From positions 186,001 to 250,000 of the forward strand of contig NZ_FMAY01000008.1 of the NCBI RefSeq assembly GCF_900094925.1: a DNA stretch of 64,000 nucleotides. The letters run 5' to 3'. Below, one piece after another: positions 36,082-47,686 of the stretch. Under the pieces are notes generated by a model. The model saw only the letters and a program-made list of their open reading frames with translations, did not search any database and was not told where the DNA came from. The DNA is from Kosakonia oryzendophytica (GTDB taxonomy: Bacteria > Pseudomonadota > Gammaproteobacteria > Enterobacterales > Enterobacteriaceae). How positions within the stretch are numbered: the first letter of the stretch is position 1; the number at the start of each line of letters is the position of its first letter. A program made the translations under genes and the position numbers.

Positions 36082-36669
36082 GTGACCACACTGCAACGCA
36101 TCATTGTCGGTATTAGCGGCGCTTCCGGTTTTCAGTATGGCGTGAAAGCACTTGAGCTTCTACGCGCGCAGGATCTTGAAGTCCATTTAGTTATCTCGAA
36201 AGGGGCGGAAAAAACCTGCGAGCTGGAGACGGATTACCAGCTTGACGACGTGAGGGCGATGGCGGATGTGGTCCACCCTATCGGCAATCTCGGCGCAGCT
36301 ATCTCCAGCGGATCGTTTAAGACCATGGGCATGCTTGTCGCGCCCTGTTCCATGCGTTCGCTGGGTTCCATTGCAAACTGCCTGACGGATAACTTGCTAA
36401 CCCGCGCCGCCGATGTGGTGCTGAAAGAGCGCCGTCGTTTGGTGCTGCTGGCGCGCGAAACGCCATTGAATCTCGGGCACATTCGCAATATGCAGGCCAT
36501 TACAGAAATGGGCGGGATTATTTTCCCGCCGGTTCCGGCGCTCTATCAGCGCCCGCAAACCACAGATGAGATCATTACCCACAGCGTCAGTCGCGCACTG
36601 GATCTGTTTGGTATTGATGTAAAAAACCTCCCGCGCTGGGGTGAGGGACACCTCACCTATAACGCGTAA
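36082..36669 (+). CDS. UbiX-family flavin prenyltransferase (LpdB/VdcB type)
   Basis: Makes prenylated FMN from FMN and dimethylallyl phosphate, the cofactor for the adjacent UbiD-family enzyme. The 195-residue protein starts with GTG after AAGGGGAAAG. UbiX hallmarks are the FMN loop [38 protein letters not shown] and the C-terminal [17 protein letters not shown]. It begins ten bases after the decarboxylase stop, so the two are co-transcribed. A separate housekeeping ubiX is expected elsewhere. Confidence 0.93.
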   Translation: MTTLQRIIVGISGASGFQYGVKALELLRAQDLEVHLVISKGAEKTCELETDYQLDDVRAMADVVHPIGNLGAAISSGSFKTMGMLVAPCSMRSLGSIANCLTDNLLTRAADVVLKERRRLVLLARETPLNLGHIRNMQAITEMGGIIFPPVPALYQRPQTTDEIITHSVSRALDLFGIDVKNLPRWGEGHLTYNA

Positions 36670-36685
36670 TCTTTCAGGAAACATT

Positions 36686-37402
36686 ATGTTAATCGGTCCT
36701 TATGTGAACGGCGCCGCAGTGATTGTCGGCGGTCTGCTGGGTTCAGTGGTTGGCACCCGCATCCCCGATCGGGTCAAAGTGGCATTGCCGCTGACGTTTG
36801 GTTTGTGCTCGGTTGGGCTTGGCATCAACCTGGTGATTAAAGTGAAATTTATGCCGGCAGTAGTGCTGGCAATGGTGCTGGGGGCGGTGATTGGCGAAGC
36901 CTTCTTCTTTGAAAAACAGATTGGCAGAGCGGCAGGCACTACCCGTGGCTTGATCAACCGGATTTTCCCGCCAGTACAGGGGTTAACCCACGATGAATTT
37001 ACGGAAAAATTCGTCGCGATTCTGGTGCTGTTTTGCGCCAGCGGAACGGGGATTTTCGGCGCCATGCATGAAGGGATGACCGGCGATCCGTCCATTTTGT
37101 ATATCAAAACAGTGCTGGATCTGTTCACCGCCGCCATTTTCGCCACCATGCTGGGCTTTTCGGTGATGACCATCGGTCTGCCACTGATTGCCGTACAGGT
37201 CGCGCTGGCAACGCTGGCGGTTTACATCGTGCATATAATAACGCCAGATATGATGGGCGATTTCTCCTGTGCTGGCGGCCTGATTATGGTGGCAACCGGG
37301 CTGCGCATTTGTAATATCAAACCCTTCCCGGTGGCGAATATGCTACCCGGTCTGGTACTGGTGATGCCCTTTTCCGCTCTCTGGGCAAAGCTGTTTGCCT
37401 GA
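36686..37402 (+). CDS. DUF554 (YqgA-like) membrane protein
   Basis: Integral membrane protein of 238 residues with about six or seven hydrophobic segments, beginning MLIGPYVNGAAVIVGGLLGS. The DUF554 family, of which E. coli YqgA is a member, is of unknown function; transport is a reasonable inference. It begins 16 bases after the flavin prenyltransferase gene, so it likely belongs to the aromatic-acid operon, perhaps moving substrate or product. The start at 36686 follows CAGGAAACATT. Confidence 0.85.
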   Translation: MLIGPYVNGAAVIVGGLLGSVVGTRIPDRVKVALPLTFGLCSVGLGINLVIKVKFMPAVVLAMVLGAVIGEAFFFEKQIGRAAGTTRGLINRIFPPVQGLTHDEFTEKFVAILVLFCASGTGIFGAMHEGMTGDPSILYIKTVLDLFTAAIFATMLGFSVMTIGLPLIAVQVALATLAVYIVHIITPDMMGDFSCAGGLIMVATGLRICNIKPFPVANMLPGLVLVMPFSALWAKLFA

Positions 37403-37427
37403 TAGTCAGGTATAATTGGGTTCGCAC

Positions 37428-37500
37428 GGTGGCGCTGCGCTTATCGGATCTGTGGGATCGCCCTCCCGCGGTCTGCAGTAAGCGCAGCGCCATCCGGCGT
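37428..37500. repeat. REP/BIME-like palindromic element
   Basis: GGTGGCGCTGCGCTTA near 37430 and TAAGCGCAGCGCCATCCGG near 37479 are inverted copies of a REP-type sequence facing each other. Such elements sit between genes, may stabilise upstream mRNA and bind gyrase or IHF in relatives. Confidence 0.65.
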
Positions 37501-37519
37501 TCTCAGTACTGGAGTCGTT

Positions 37520-38077
37520 ATGGGTCTACAAGAACACGTCATTTTGGTTAATCACCAGGGAGAGGTGACTGGCACTCAGGAGAAATACGCCGCACATACT
37601 TCCCACACCCCATTACATCTGGCTTTTTCATGTTGGATTTTCAATCGGCAGGGCCAGCTTCTGATCACGCGCCGCTCACTGAGCAAAAAAGCCTGGCCCG
37701 GTGTCTGGACCAACTCAGTGTGTGGTCATCCGCAACTGGGTGAATCCGATGAAGAGGCGATACACCGCCGCTGCCGTTTCGAAATCGGCACCCGCGTCGA
37801 CAACATTACGCCCATCCATCCTGGTTTTCGTTACCGTGAAACCGATCCATCCGGCATCGTCGAAAATGAAGTGTGCCCGGTTTATGCCGCGCGGATTGAC
37901 GGTGAAGTCGTCCCCAACCCCGATGAAGTCATGGCGTATCAATGGGTTGACCTCGATGCCCTATTACAGGGGCTGGACGTAACGCCATGGGCCTTCAGTC
38001 CATGGATGGTCAGCGAAGCGTCGCCCGGTGAAGGACGGGATAATCTCCGCCGGTTTGCCGCCAGATTGCAGCAATAA
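37520..38077 (+). CDS. idi: Isopentenyl-diphosphate delta-isomerase Idi
   Basis: Converts isopentenyl diphosphate to dimethylallyl diphosphate in isoprenoid synthesis. The 185-residue type I enzyme has the active-site Cys in [13 protein letters not shown], the metal-binding histidines and the Nudix-like region [14 protein letters not shown] with catalytic Glu. Gene order idi followed by convergent lysS matches E. coli. Confidence 0.96.
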   Translation: MGLQEHVILVNHQGEVTGTQEKYAAHTSHTPLHLAFSCWIFNRQGQLLITRRSLSKKAWPGVWTNSVCGHPQLGESDEEAIHRRCRFEIGTRVDNITPIHPGFRYRETDPSGIVENEVCPVYAARIDGEVVPNPDEVMAYQWVDLDALLQGLDVTPWAFSPWMVSEASPGEGRDNLRRFAARLQQ

Positions 38078-38110
38078 AAAAGCCCCGACGCGATTAACGC
38101 CGGGGCTTTT
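38076..38110. terminator. Bidirectional terminator between idi and lysS
   Basis: AGCCCCG (38081-38087) pairs with CGGGGCT (38101-38107), flanked by an A run and a T run, between convergent idi and lysS. Confidence 0.8.
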
Positions 38111-38125
38111 ATTATCGCTGAGCGA

Positions 38126-39643
38126 TTATTTTACCGGACGCATTGCCGGGAACAGGATCACGTCACGGATGGTGTGGCTGTTGGTAAAGAGCATAACCAT
38201 ACGGTCGATACCAATCCCCAGACCCGCCGTCGGCGGTAAACCATGTTCCAGCGCAGTCACGTAATCTTCGTCATAGAACATCGCTTCGTCGTCGCCTGCA
38301 TCTTTCGCCGCAACCTGATCAGCAAAACGCTGTGCCTGGTCTTCTGCGTCATTCAGCTCGCTAAAGCCGTTACCGATTTCACGTCCACCGATAAAGAATT
38401 CAAAACGGTCGGTGATTTCCGGGTTCACGTCGTTACGGCGTGCCAGCGGGGAAACTTCCGCCGGGTACTCGGTAATAAAGGTTGGCTGAATCAGGTGCGC
38501 TTCGGCCACTTCTTCAAAGATTTCGGTCACGATGCGGCCCAGGCCCCAGCTCTTCTCAACCTTGATACCAATGCTGTCAGCAATGGCTTTCGCGCTGTCG
38601 AAGTTATCCAGATCCGCCATATTGGTTTCCGGACGGTACTTTTTGATCGCTTCGCGCATGGTCAGTTTTTCGAACGGCTTGCCAAAATCGAAAATTTCGT
38701 CACCGTACGGCACTTCAGTCTTACCAAGGATGTTCTGCGCCAGGGTGCGGAACAGCGACTCGGTCAGCTCGATAAGATCTTTATAATCCGCGTACGCCAT
38801 GTAGAGTTCCATCATGGTGAACTCAGGGTTATGGCGCACGGAGATACCTTCGTTACGGAAGTTACGGTTGATTTCGAACACGCGCTCAAAACCGCCGACT
38901 ACCAGACGTTTGAGGTAAAGCTCTGGTGCGATGCGCAGGTACATGTCCAGATCCAGCGCATTATGATGCGTGATAAACGGACGTGCAGACGCACCGCCAG
39001 GGATCACCTGCATCATTGGGGTTTCCACTTCCATAAAGTCGCGGCCAACCATGAACTGACGAATTCCGGCCAGGATCTGCGAACGAACCTTGAAGGTGTT
39101 ACGGGATTCATCGTTCGCAATCAGATCGAGGTAGCGCTGACGGTAACGCGCTTCCTGATCCTGCAAACCGTGGAATTTATCCGGCAGCGGGCGCAGCGCT
39201 TTGGTCAGCAGACGCAGCTCAGTGCAGTGAATAGAGAGTTCGCCAGTCTTGGTTTTGAACAGCTTGCCGCGGGCACCGAGGATGTCACCGAGGTCCCATT
39301 TTTTGAACTGCTCGTTATACACGCCTTCCGCCAGATCGTCGCGCGCAACGTAGAGCTGGATACGGCCCCCAACATCCTGCAGCGTCACGAAAGAGGCTTT
39401 ACCCATAATACGACGGGTCATCATACGACCGGCAACCGCCACTTCAATGCCGAGTTCTTCCAGCTCTTCGTTCTCTTTGGCATCGAATTCAGCGTGCAGC
39501 TTGTCAGAGGTCTGGTCGCGACGGAAATCATTCGGGAACGGCACACCCTGCTCACGCAGCTGCGCCAGCTTCTCACGGCGATTTTTCAGTTCATTATTAA
39601 GTTCAACTGCCGCGTCAGCGCCCTGTGCTTGTTGTTCAGACAT
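38126..39643 (-). CDS. lysS: Lysyl-tRNA synthetase LysS (class II)
   Basis: Charges tRNA-Lys. The 505-residue protein has the N-terminal OB-fold anticodon-binding domain (about 60-150) and a class II catalytic core with motif 2 ([20 protein letters not shown]) and motif 3 ([14 protein letters not shown]). It begins ten bases after prfB, the known prfB-lysS operon, so this is the lysS (herC) copy rather than lysU. Confidence 0.97.
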   Translation of the reverse strand: MSEQQAQGADAAVELNNELKNRREKLAQLREQGVPFPNDFRRDQTSDKLHAEFDAKENEELEELGIEVAVAGRMMTRRIMGKASFVTLQDVGGRIQLYVARDDLAEGVYNEQFKKWDLGDILGARGKLFKTKTGELSIHCTELRLLTKALRPLPDKFHGLQDQEARYRQRYLDLIANDESRNTFKVRSQILAGIRQFMVGRDFMEVETPMMQVIPGGASARPFITHHNALDLDMYLRIAPELYLKRLVVGGFERVFEINRNFRNEGISVRHNPEFTMMELYMAYADYKDLIELTESLFRTLAQNILGKTEVPYGDEIFDFGKPFEKLTMREAIKKYRPETNMADLDNFDSAKAIADSIGIKVEKSWGLGRIVTEIFEEVAEAHLIQPTFITEYPAEVSPLARRNDVNPEITDRFEFFIGGREIGNGFSELNDAEDQAQRFADQVAAKDAGDDEAMFYDEDYVTALEHGLPPTAGLGIGIDRMVMLFTNSHTIRDVILFPAMRPVK

Positions 39644-39652
39644 GTTGGTTCC

Positions 39653-40751
39653 TCATAACCCTGCTTTCAAACTTGCTTCAATGAATTGATCCAGGCTGCC
39701 GTCCAGCACCGCCTGCGTGTTACGGGTTTCAACCCCGGTGCGCAGATCTTTGATGCGGGAATCATCCAGGACATAAGAACGGATCTGGCTACCCCAACCG
39801 ATGTCAGACTTGGTGTCTTCCATCGCTTGTTTCTCAGCATTTTTCTTCTGCATCTCCAGCTCATAAAGCTTCGCTTTCATCTGCTTCATGGCCTGGTCTT
39901 TGTTCTTATGCTGGGAACGGTCGTTCTGGCACTGTGTTACCAGCCCGGTCGGAATATGGGTAATACGTACGGCTGATTCAGTACGGTTAACGTGCTGACC
40001 GCCCGCGCCGGATGCGCGATATACATCGATACGCAGGTCCGCCGGGTTGATTTCGATATCGATATCGTCTTCCACTTCCGGGTAGACAAACGCGGAGCTG
40101 AACGAGGTATGACGACGACCGCCTGAGTCAAACGGGCTTTTACGCACCAGACGATGAACGCCGGTTTCCGTGCGCAGCCAGCCGTAAGCGTAATCGCCGA
40201 TAATCTTGATCGTGACAGATTTAATCCCCGCTACTTCACCTTCAGACTCTTCAATAATTTCGGTCTTGAAGCCACGCGCTTCAGCCCAGCGCAGATACAT
40301 ACGCATCAGCATGCTGGCCCAGTCCTGCGCTTCGGTGCCACCGGAACCCGCCTGAATATCAAGGTAACAATCGGCGCTGTCATACTCGCCGGAGAACATG
40401 CGGCGGAACTCCAACTGCGCCAGTTTCTCTTCCAGCCCATCCAGTTCGGCGACAGCTTCGTTGAAGGTCTCTTCATCGTCAGCTTCAACGGCGAGATCCA
40501 GCAGCCCGGCAACATCTTCCAGCCCCTGAGTCATCTGATCGAGCGTATCAACAATGGCTTCGAGTGAAGAACGCTCTTTGCCCAGCGCCTGTGCGCGCTC
40601 AGGCTCATTCCATACGTCCGGCTGTTCCAGCTCGGCGTTTACTTCTTCCAGACGCTCTTTCTTGGCGTCATAGTCAAAGATACCCCCTAAGAACGTCGGA
40701 GCGCTCCGTGAGGTCCTGAATACGATTTTTTACCGGGTTAATTTCAAACAT
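39653..40751 (-). CDS. prfB: Peptide chain release factor 2 with programmed +1 frameshift
   Basis: Release factor RF2, which terminates translation at UGA and UAA. The gene is split over two frames: 25 codons from ATG 40751 end at an in-frame UGA (40676-40674), and translation continues after a +1 shift from 40675 to the stop at 39653, giving 365 residues, the E. coli length. The SPF anticodon-like tripeptide (KSPFDSGGR) and the GGQ motif ([11 protein letters not shown]) needed for hydrolysis are present. RF2 shortage favours the frameshift, so the factor regulates its own level. Confidence 0.97.
40674..40688 (-). promoter_or_regulatory. prfB programmed frameshift site
   Basis: AGGGGGTATCTTTGA on the minus strand: an internal Shine-Dalgarno-like AGGGGG, then slippery CTT followed by TGA at codon 26. 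This is the canonical RF2 recoding signal. Confidence 0.97.
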
Positions 40752-40842
40752 GGTCTGATTTCTTTTAATGGACTTGTCAAAATGCGGTGATAAGGGCGGG
40801 AGTTTACCGGATCCACGCCCTTTTTTGTAGCGAATACTGGCG

Positions 40843-42576
40843 CTAAATTGGCCAGAGGTTTTCGATAATCAGCTGTACGCTACGGTTGCCGCGAAACTCG
40901 TTAACATCGAGTTTATAAGCAATATTCACCTGCCGCACCCCATTGTCTGGCCAGCAGGTGGTATCCACGTTAAACGCGATACCGTCGAGTAGCGGGCCGC
41001 CGCCAACGGGCTCCAGCATCACCTTAAGATGGCGTTCCCCCACCAGACGCTGCTGCAACAGGCGAAACTCACCGTCGAACAGCGGTTCCGGGAACATCTG
41101 CCCCCACGGCCCGGCTTCACGCAGCATCTCGGCGATCTCCAGCGTCATCTCCTGCGCCGTTAATGGCCCATCAGAAATGATTTCGCCCTGCAATAACGCC
41201 GGATCCAGCCACTCAGTGACCAGATCGCCAAAACGTTGCCGGAACTCGTCAAAGCGCCCTTCCTCCAGGGTTAAACCCGCCGCCATCGCATGGCCGCCGA
41301 ATTTCAGCATCATCCCGGGGAATAACATATCCAGCCGCTCCAGCGCGTCGCGCATGTGCAAGCCCTGAATGGAACGCCCCGACCCTTTCAACACACCATC
41401 GCCCGCAGGGGCAAAGGCGATAACCGGGCGGTGAAAACGTTCTTTGATGCGCGACGCAAGAATACCCACAACGCCCTGATGCCACTCAGGATGGTACATC
41501 GCCAGGCCACCAGGAAGGGTATCAAGACTGCGTTCGAGTTGTTCGCACAGGGTGAGCGCTTCAGCCTGCATACCCTGTTCAATCTCTTTGCGCGTCTGGT
41601 TCAGCGCATCCAAATCGTTGGCAAGCTGGCGCGCCTCACCAAGGTTATCGCACAGCAGCAGTGCCACGCCGACAGACATATCGTCCAGCCGACCGGCCGC
41701 ATTCAGGCGCGGTCCCAGCGCAAAACCGAGATCGCTGGCCGCCAGTTTTTGCGCATCGCGATTCGCCACTTCCAGCAGCGCTTTGATTCCGGGACGGCAG
41801 CGCCCGGCACGAATGCGGCTCAGACCTTGCCAGGTCAGGATGCGGTTATTGGCATCCAGCGGCACCACGTCCGCCACTGTACCTAATGCCACCAAGTCAA
41901 GCAGTTCTGCAAGATTTGGCATCGCCAGGCCGCGCGCATCGAACCAACCGTTATCACGCAGGAAACTACGCAACGCCAGCATCAAATAAAACGCCACACC
42001 CACACCTGCCAGCGATTTCGACGGGAAATCACAGTCACGCAAGTTAGGGTTCACAATGGCTTCTGCCTCGGGCAAGGTTTCCCCCGGCAAATGGTGATCG
42101 GTCACAATCACCGGAATGCCCAGCGCATGCGCCCGTTCAACGCCAGCGTGGGACGAAATGCCGTTATCGACGGTCAAAATAAGCTGCGCGCCGCGTGCAT
42201 GTGCCTGATCGACGACTTCCGGGCTAAGGCCATAACCATCGTCAAAGCGGTTTGGCACGAGGTAGCTGACGTTTTCGCACCCTAGTGAACGCAGCGCCAA
42301 CACGCTCAGGGCGGTGCTGGTTGCGCCATCAGCGTCAAAATCGCCGACGACAATAATCCGCAGCCCTTCGCGCAATGCGTTGTACAAATGCGTTACTGCA
42401 TCGTCGATGCCATTTAACTGATGCCACGGCAGCATGCCTTTGACGCTACGCTCCAGTTCGCTGTCATGCCGCACGCCGCGGCTGGCATATAACCGGCGCA
42501 GCAGAGGCGGAAGTGAATCCGCCAGTTCCACCGCGTCATCAATTACGCGGCGGCGAAGTTGTATCTGAGCTTTCAC
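40843..42576 (-). CDS. recJ: Single-strand-specific 5'-3' exonuclease RecJ
   Basis: Mg/Mn-dependent 5'-3' ssDNA exonuclease acting in RecF-pathway recombination and mismatch repair. At 577 residues it equals E. coli RecJ. DHH-family motifs are visible: [24 protein letters not shown] and VTDHHLPGE. The DHHA1 motif [10 protein letters not shown] and the C-terminal OB part follow. It lies between dsbC (5-base gap) and prfB, the E. coli order. Confidence 0.97.
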   Translation of the reverse strand: MKAQIQLRRRVIDDAVELADSLPPLLRRLYASRGVRHDSELERSVKGMLPWHQLNGIDDAVTHLYNALREGLRIIVVGDFDADGATSTALSVLALRSLGCENVSYLVPNRFDDGYGLSPEVVDQAHARGAQLILTVDNGISSHAGVERAHALGIPVIVTDHHLPGETLPEAEAIVNPNLRDCDFPSKSLAGVGVAFYLMLALRSFLRDNGWFDARGLAMPNLAELLDLVALGTVADVVPLDANNRILTWQGLSRIRAGRCRPGIKALLEVANRDAQKLAASDLGFALGPRLNAAGRLDDMSVGVALLLCDNLGEARQLANDLDALNQTRKEIEQGMQAEALTLCEQLERSLDTLPGGLAMYHPEWHQGVVGILASRIKERFHRPVIAFAPAGDGVLKGSGRSIQGLHMRDALERLDMLFPGMMLKFGGHAMAAGLTLEEGRFDEFRQRFGDLVTEWLDPALLQGEIISDGPLTAQEMTLEIAEMLREAGPWGQMFPEPLFDGEFRLLQQRLVGERHLKVMLEPVGGGPLLDGIAFNVDTTCWPDNGVRQVNIAYKLDVNEFRGNRSVQLIIENLWPI

Positions 42577-42581
42577 GCGAA

Positions 42582-43295
42582 TTATTTACCGCCAGTGGCT
42601 TTTTGATGTTGGTCGAGAAACGCTTTCATCTCGGCAGGTGCCTGATACCCCGGCACAACATAGCCATCATTCAGCACTACCGCTGGCGTACCATTCACGC
42701 CAAACTGCACGCCCAGCGCGTAGTGATTGGCGATATCCATATCACAACTGGCCGGTTTAACGCCTTTGCCGCTCATGGCATCATCAAAGGCTTTGTTACG
42801 ATCTTTGGCGCACCAGATCGCTTTCATGTCCTTCTCGGCTTCACTTCCGATCCCCTGGCGCGGAAACGCGAGGTAGCGAACGGTAATGCCTAAAGCGTTG
42901 TAGTCAGCCATTTCGCTGTGCAGCTTCTGGCAATAACCGCAGGTGATGTCGGTAAAGACGGTAATTACGTGTTTTTCCTGCGGCGCTTTGTAGACAATCA
43001 TCTCTTTTGCCAGCGCATTGAGGTGGGGCATCAGCATTTGTGAGGTGACATTCACGGGTTGCGCGCCACTGACGTCGTACATCGGCCCCTGGATAATATG
43101 TTTGCCATCTTCGGTAACATACAACACACCGCTACTGGTCAACACGGCTTTCATTCCGGCAACTGGCGCGGGCAGGATTTCAGAGCTCTGTACACCCAGT
43201 TTCGCCAGCGACTGTTTGATCGCCGCATCATCCGCATGCGCAACACCAGAAAACGCCGCTGCTAGCAAGGTGAACATGATTAAACCGTTTTTCAT
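42582..43295 (-). CDS. dsbC: Periplasmic disulfide isomerase DsbC
   Basis: Rearranges wrong disulfides in exported proteins and is kept reduced by DsbD. The 237-residue precursor has a signal peptide (about 1-21, cut after AHA), an N-terminal dimerisation domain, and a thioredoxin domain with the active site CGYC (TDITCGYCQKLH). The two structural cysteines (WCAKD and ASCDMD) are present. It is followed by recJ and preceded by xerD, as in E. coli. Confidence 0.97.
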   Translation of the reverse strand: MKNGLIMFTLLAAAFSGVAHADDAAIKQSLAKLGVQSSEILPAPVAGMKAVLTSSGVLYVTEDGKHIIQGPMYDVSGAQPVNVTSQMLMPHLNALAKEMIVYKAPQEKHVITVFTDITCGYCQKLHSEMADYNALGITVRYLAFPRQGIGSEAEKDMKAIWCAKDRNKAFDDAMSGKGVKPASCDMDIANHYALGVQFGVNGTPAVVLNDGYVVPGYQAPAEMKAFLDQHQKATGGK

Positions 43296-43318
43296 AACAC
43301 ATCCTTAGATTGTCAGTA

Positions 43319-44215
43319 TCACGCCCGCGGGTGATGCTGTTGATGAAGCTTACGCAGCCGCTCTGTAGCCACATGCGTATAAATTTGTGTTGTCGACAGA
43401 TCCTGATGCCCCAGTAACATTTGCACTACACGCAAATCCGCGCCGTGGTTGAGCAGATGCGTGGCAAACGCATGGCGCAACACGTGCGGCGACAGCTTCT
43501 CGCTATCAATGCCCGCCAATTGAGCATAGTGCTTGATACGATGCCAGAATGTCTGTCGCGTCATCTGTTGCGCGCGCTGGCTCGGAAACAATACATCTAT
43601 TGATACGCCGTTAAGCAGCCAGGGACGACCATATTCAAGGTAATTTTCCACCCAGTAAACCGCTTCTTCGCCTAACGGCACCAGACGTTCTTTATTGCCT
43701 TTACCGATTACCCGCAACACCCCCTGCCTCAGGCTGATGTCGCTCATCGTTAATCCCACCAGTTCAGAAACACGAAGGCCGGTGGCATAGAGCACTTCAA
43801 GCATCGCTTTATCGCGTAACTCCAGCGGTTGGTCAACCACCGGTGATTGCAATAATCGTTCGACCTGCGCTTCGCTTAAATCTTTGGGCAAGCGCTGAGG
43901 CAGTTTTGGCGAGGCCAGTAACGCACTGGGGTCGTCGCTGCGAATTTTTTCACGATACAGGTACTGAAAAAAACGCCGCACAGCGCTCAACAAACGTGCC
44001 GAACTGGTCGCTTTGTACCCTCCGTCGACGCGCTCCGCCAATATCGCCTGTAAATCCTCGCTTTGCGCCTGTTCGAGGCTGCTTTCCCGATGGTGTAGCC
44101 ACTCCACGACGCTCTTCAGGTCGCGACGATAAGCGCTGAGGGTATTTTCCGCCAGGTTGTTCTCAAGCCAGAGAGCATCCAGAAACTGCTCAATGCGTGC
44201 CAGATCCTGTTCCAT
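43319..44215 (-). CDS. xerD: Site-specific tyrosine recombinase XerD
   Basis: Works with XerC and FtsK at the dif site to resolve chromosome dimers. The 298-residue protein has the SAM-like core-binding domain (about 1-88) and a catalytic domain with ATGLRVSELVGL (catalytic Arg), HVLRHAFATHLL (His-x-x-Arg) and the nucleophile Tyr in STTQIYTHV. This is a core-genome recombinase with conserved neighbours, not a mobile-element integrase. Confidence 0.97.
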   Translation of the reverse strand: MEQDLARIEQFLDALWLENNLAENTLSAYRRDLKSVVEWLHHRESSLEQAQSEDLQAILAERVDGGYKATSSARLLSAVRRFFQYLYREKIRSDDPSALLASPKLPQRLPKDLSEAQVERLLQSPVVDQPLELRDKAMLEVLYATGLRVSELVGLTMSDISLRQGVLRVIGKGNKERLVPLGEEAVYWVENYLEYGRPWLLNGVSIDVLFPSQRAQQMTRQTFWHRIKHYAQLAGIDSEKLSPHVLRHAFATHLLNHGADLRVVQMLLGHQDLSTTQIYTHVATERLRKLHQQHHPRA

Positions 44216-44313
44216 CTGCGCCTCCTTCTCTCAATCGCTGCATTATGCCTGATTGCCGTACGATTCTGGTACACTGCTCGCAAAGAGACATTAAGCATTG
44301 AGAAGTTTACGTT

Positions 44314-44835
44314 ATGAATATTGGTCTGTTTTACGGTTCCAGCACCTGCTACACCGAAATGGCGGCGGAAAAAATTCGCGATGTTATCGGGCCGGAACTG
44401 GTGACGTTGCACAACCTGAAAGACGACGCCCCTGCGCTGATGGAGCAGTATGATGCGTTGATCCTCGGCATTCCCACCTGGGATTTCGGCGAATTGCAGG
44501 AAGACTGGGAAGCCATCTGGGAGCAGCTTGACGACCTGCATCTCGATGGAAAAATCATCGCGTTGTACGGGATGGGCGACCAGCTCGGCTATGGCGAATG
44601 GTTTCTCGACGCACTTGGCATGCTGCATGACAAACTGGCACCCAAAGGCGTGACATTTATCGGCTACTGGCCAACTGAGGGCTACGAGTTTACCAGCAAG
44701 AAACCGGTCATCGCCGATGGCCAACTTTTCGTTGGCCTGGCGCTTGATGAAACCAACCAGTACGATCTGAGCGAAACGCGCATTCAGGCCTGGTGCGAGC
44801 AGATCCTGCTGGAAATGGCGGAACGGCTAGCCTGA
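44314..44835 (+). CDS. fldB: Flavodoxin 2 (FldB)
   Basis: FMN electron carrier of 173 residues, the length of E. coli FldB. The phosphate-binding loop [24 protein letters not shown] and [20 protein letters not shown] are conserved. It is transcribed away from xerD and converges with ygfX, as in E. coli, where FldB belongs to the SoxRS regulon. Confidence 0.97.
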   Translation: MNIGLFYGSSTCYTEMAAEKIRDVIGPELVTLHNLKDDAPALMEQYDALILGIPTWDFGELQEDWEAIWEQLDDLHLDGKIIALYGMGDQLGYGEWFLDALGMLHDKLAPKGVTFIGYWPTEGYEFTSKKPVIADGQLFVGLALDETNQYDLSETRIQAWCEQILLEMAERLA

Positions 44836-44853
44836 TTACACACCGTCTCGCGC

Positions 44854-45270
44854 TTAATGCAGCCCCTGCGCCGACTTTTGAGAGAGCATCCGGCGCAGAT
44901 CGCGCCACTCCTGTGCATCCATGCTGTCCGCCGCCAGCCACAAATGTTGGCGTCGTCCGTCTTCTTCACGGCGTAACCGCAGCATCATACCGCTGCGTAA
45001 CATCCACGGCGCACCGACAATATTCCACTCAACGCCCTGCCAGCGTAGACGTGACTCCATCAGCAGTTTGATCTCACCATGGCAGGCATTGATGCGACGC
45101 TGGCTGCGTACGCTGTCAAAAACCACCAGCGATAGCAATAACAGCCACAATGGCGTATAGCTCAATGGCCATGGCATCAGCAATATCAGCGCCGCCACCA
45201 GACCATGGAGCAGTAAAGAGAGCCATTGCGCGCGCCATGAGACGCGTAAATCAGATTGCCACAGGACCAC
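44854..45270 (-). CDS. ygfX: YgfX (CptA) membrane protein
   Basis: Inner-membrane protein of 138 residues with two adjacent hydrophobic segments (about 15-55) and a basic cytoplasmic C-terminal part. In E. coli it has been described both as a toxin-like inhibitor of cytoskeletal polymerisation (CptA) and as a partner of SdhE. Its start overlaps the sdhE end by 20 bases, so the two are translationally coupled. Confidence 0.93.
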   Translation of the reverse strand: MVLWQSDLRVSWRAQWLSLLLHGLVAALILLMPWPLSYTPLWLLLLSLVVFDSVRSQRRINACHGEIKLLMESRLRWQGVEWNIVGAPWMLRSGMMLRLRREEDGRRQHLWLAADSMDAQEWRDLRRMLSQKSAQGLH

Positions 45271-45517
45271 GTTCCCGATTCCGTGTTTGAATTAACTGCA
45301 CCATTCTCTGCAACCCCGCATCCTGAGGTTTGCCATGATTCATCAGCCAGTTAAATAAGTCCGGGTCATCACTTTCCAGCAGGCGCACAAACAGATGCTT
45401 GTCGTCATCGCTCAGCGTGTCGTACTCATGTTCAAAAAAAGGCATGATGGAGATATCGAGTTCGCGCATTCCACGGCGGCACGCCCAGTGGATACGGGCT
45501 TTGTTATTAATATCCAT
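45251..45517 (-). CDS. sdhE: Flavinylation factor SdhE
   Basis: Small helical protein of 88 residues that promotes covalent FAD attachment to SdhA and FrdA. The essential RGxxE motif is present ([10 protein letters not shown]), along with [13 protein letters not shown] and the C-terminal acidic/aromatic LFNWLMN. It precedes and overlaps ygfX, the conserved pair. Confidence 0.96.
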   Translation of the reverse strand: MDINNKARIHWACRRGMRELDISIMPFFEHEYDTLSDDDKHLFVRLLESDDPDLFNWLMNHGKPQDAGLQRMVQLIQTRNRERGPVAI

Positions 45518-45765
45518 GTTCTTCTCCCTGCGTAGGCATAATGGGGCCTATTGTAACGTGTTTTTGTGCTTTCTTTTGCGGATTATTTATCCTTACGAGG
45601 ACGCTCAGGGAATAAATCGCATGGTCTGCAAAAATTTCATTCCCCTGCGCAGTCGCTCGCAAGGCTTTCACAATGGCACAAAACGCGTGCTTTATCGCTT
45701 GCATTGAACAATGGCTCTTTTACCATTAAGCACCAACACAGCGTTAAGCTAATCAGGACATTATT

Positions 45766-46749
45766 ATGGCTTTTACACCATTTCCTCCGCGCCAGCCGAC
45801 CGCATCCGCACGTCTGCCGCTGACGCTTATGACGCTCGATGACTGGGCACTGGCGACCATCACCGGCGCCGACAGCGAAAAATACCTGCAAGGCCAGGTA
45901 ACCGCCGATGTCGCGAAAATGCCCCCTGAACAGCATCTGCTGGCGGCGCATTGCGATTCTAAAGGTAAAATGTGGAGCAATATGCGGTTGTTCCACTACC
46001 AGGATGGATTTGCCTGGATTTTACGCCGCAGCGTGCGTGAATCGCAGTTGACCGAGCTGAAAAAATACGCTGTCTTTTCAAAAGTCACGATAGCCCCCGA
46101 TGACGAACATGTGCTACTGGGCGTGGCCGGTTTCCAGGCGCGCGCCGCGCTGACGGATCTGTTTACGACGCTGCCGGATGCGGAAAAACAGGTTGTTCAG
46201 GATGGTGCGACCACCCTCCTGTGGTTTGCCCACCCCGCTGAGCGCTTTCTACTGGTGACCGATGTCGCAACCGCCGAACGGGTTACAGAGAAACTGCGCG
46301 GCGAAGCACAGTTGAATAACAGCCAACAATGGCTGTCACTGAACATCGAAGCCGGTTTGCCGGTTATTGATACACCGAACAGCGCACAGTTTATCCCGCA
46401 GGCGACCAACCTGCAGGCGCTCGGCGGCATCAGCTTTAAAAAAGGTTGCTATACCGGGCAGGAAATGGTGGCTCGTGCGAAATTCCGCGGCGCAAACAAA
46501 CGCGCGCTGTGGTATCTGGCAGGCAAGGCCAGCCGTGCTCCGGAAGCCGGTGAAGACCTCGAAATGCAGATGGGGGAAAACTGGCGTCGTACTGGTACCG
46601 TACTGGCCTCTGTCCAGCTTGATGATGGACGCCTGTTAGTGCAAGTCGTGATGAATAACGATATGGAGCCTGGCAGCGTATTTCGCGTTCGCGACGATGC
46701 AAATACCTTAAGCATCGAGCCGCTGCCCTACTCACTATCAGAAGAATAG
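45766..46749 (+). CDS. ygfZ: Folate-binding Fe-S maturation protein YgfZ
   Basis: Tetrahydrofolate-dependent protein supporting assembly or repair of some 4Fe-4S enzymes (for example MiaB). At 327 residues it is close to the E. coli length. The signature [12 protein letters not shown] with the conserved Cys is intact. It shares the fold of GcvT. It is transcribed divergently from sdhE-ygfX with a 248-base spacer. Confidence 0.96.
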   Translation: MAFTPFPPRQPTASARLPLTLMTLDDWALATITGADSEKYLQGQVTADVAKMPPEQHLLAAHCDSKGKMWSNMRLFHYQDGFAWILRRSVRESQLTELKKYAVFSKVTIAPDDEHVLLGVAGFQARAALTDLFTTLPDAEKQVVQDGATTLLWFAHPAERFLLVTDVATAERVTEKLRGEAQLNNSQQWLSLNIEAGLPVIDTPNSAQFIPQATNLQALGGISFKKGCYTGQEMVARAKFRGANKRALWYLAGKASRAPEAGEDLEMQMGENWRRTGTVLASVQLDDGRLLVQVVMNNDMEPGSVFRVRDDANTLSIEPLPYSLSEE

Positions 46750-46794
46750 TTTGATGAAGCCGGGGCTGGCGCAAGCGCCCCCCGGCAAGAAAGG

Positions 46795-47475
<681 letters not shown>

Positions 47476-47686
47476 TTAAAACGTTGCGATCATAGAGTAA
47501 CTGAGAATGATTCCAGTGCACACCTGTACGCTAAAATAAATATCGTATCTGAATATTTGCCGGCCAAAGGGTGACACGCCGCGCAAAAGTCGGGGCAACA
47601 CCAGCAGAGTTATGGCAGCATGTGCGCACGCCCAGACCAACCGTGCATAAGATGGGTGACGTTAACAAAAAGTAAAGGATACCGCC

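Noticed and set aside
38243..39658. Open frame of 471 codons on the plus strand
   Set aside because: It lies wholly opposite lysS, whose motifs and conserved neighbours are unmistakable; the antisense translation has no recognisable domain.
43319..44215. Phage or island integrase
   Set aside because: Sequence and neighbours (dsbC, recJ, fldB) identify core XerD.
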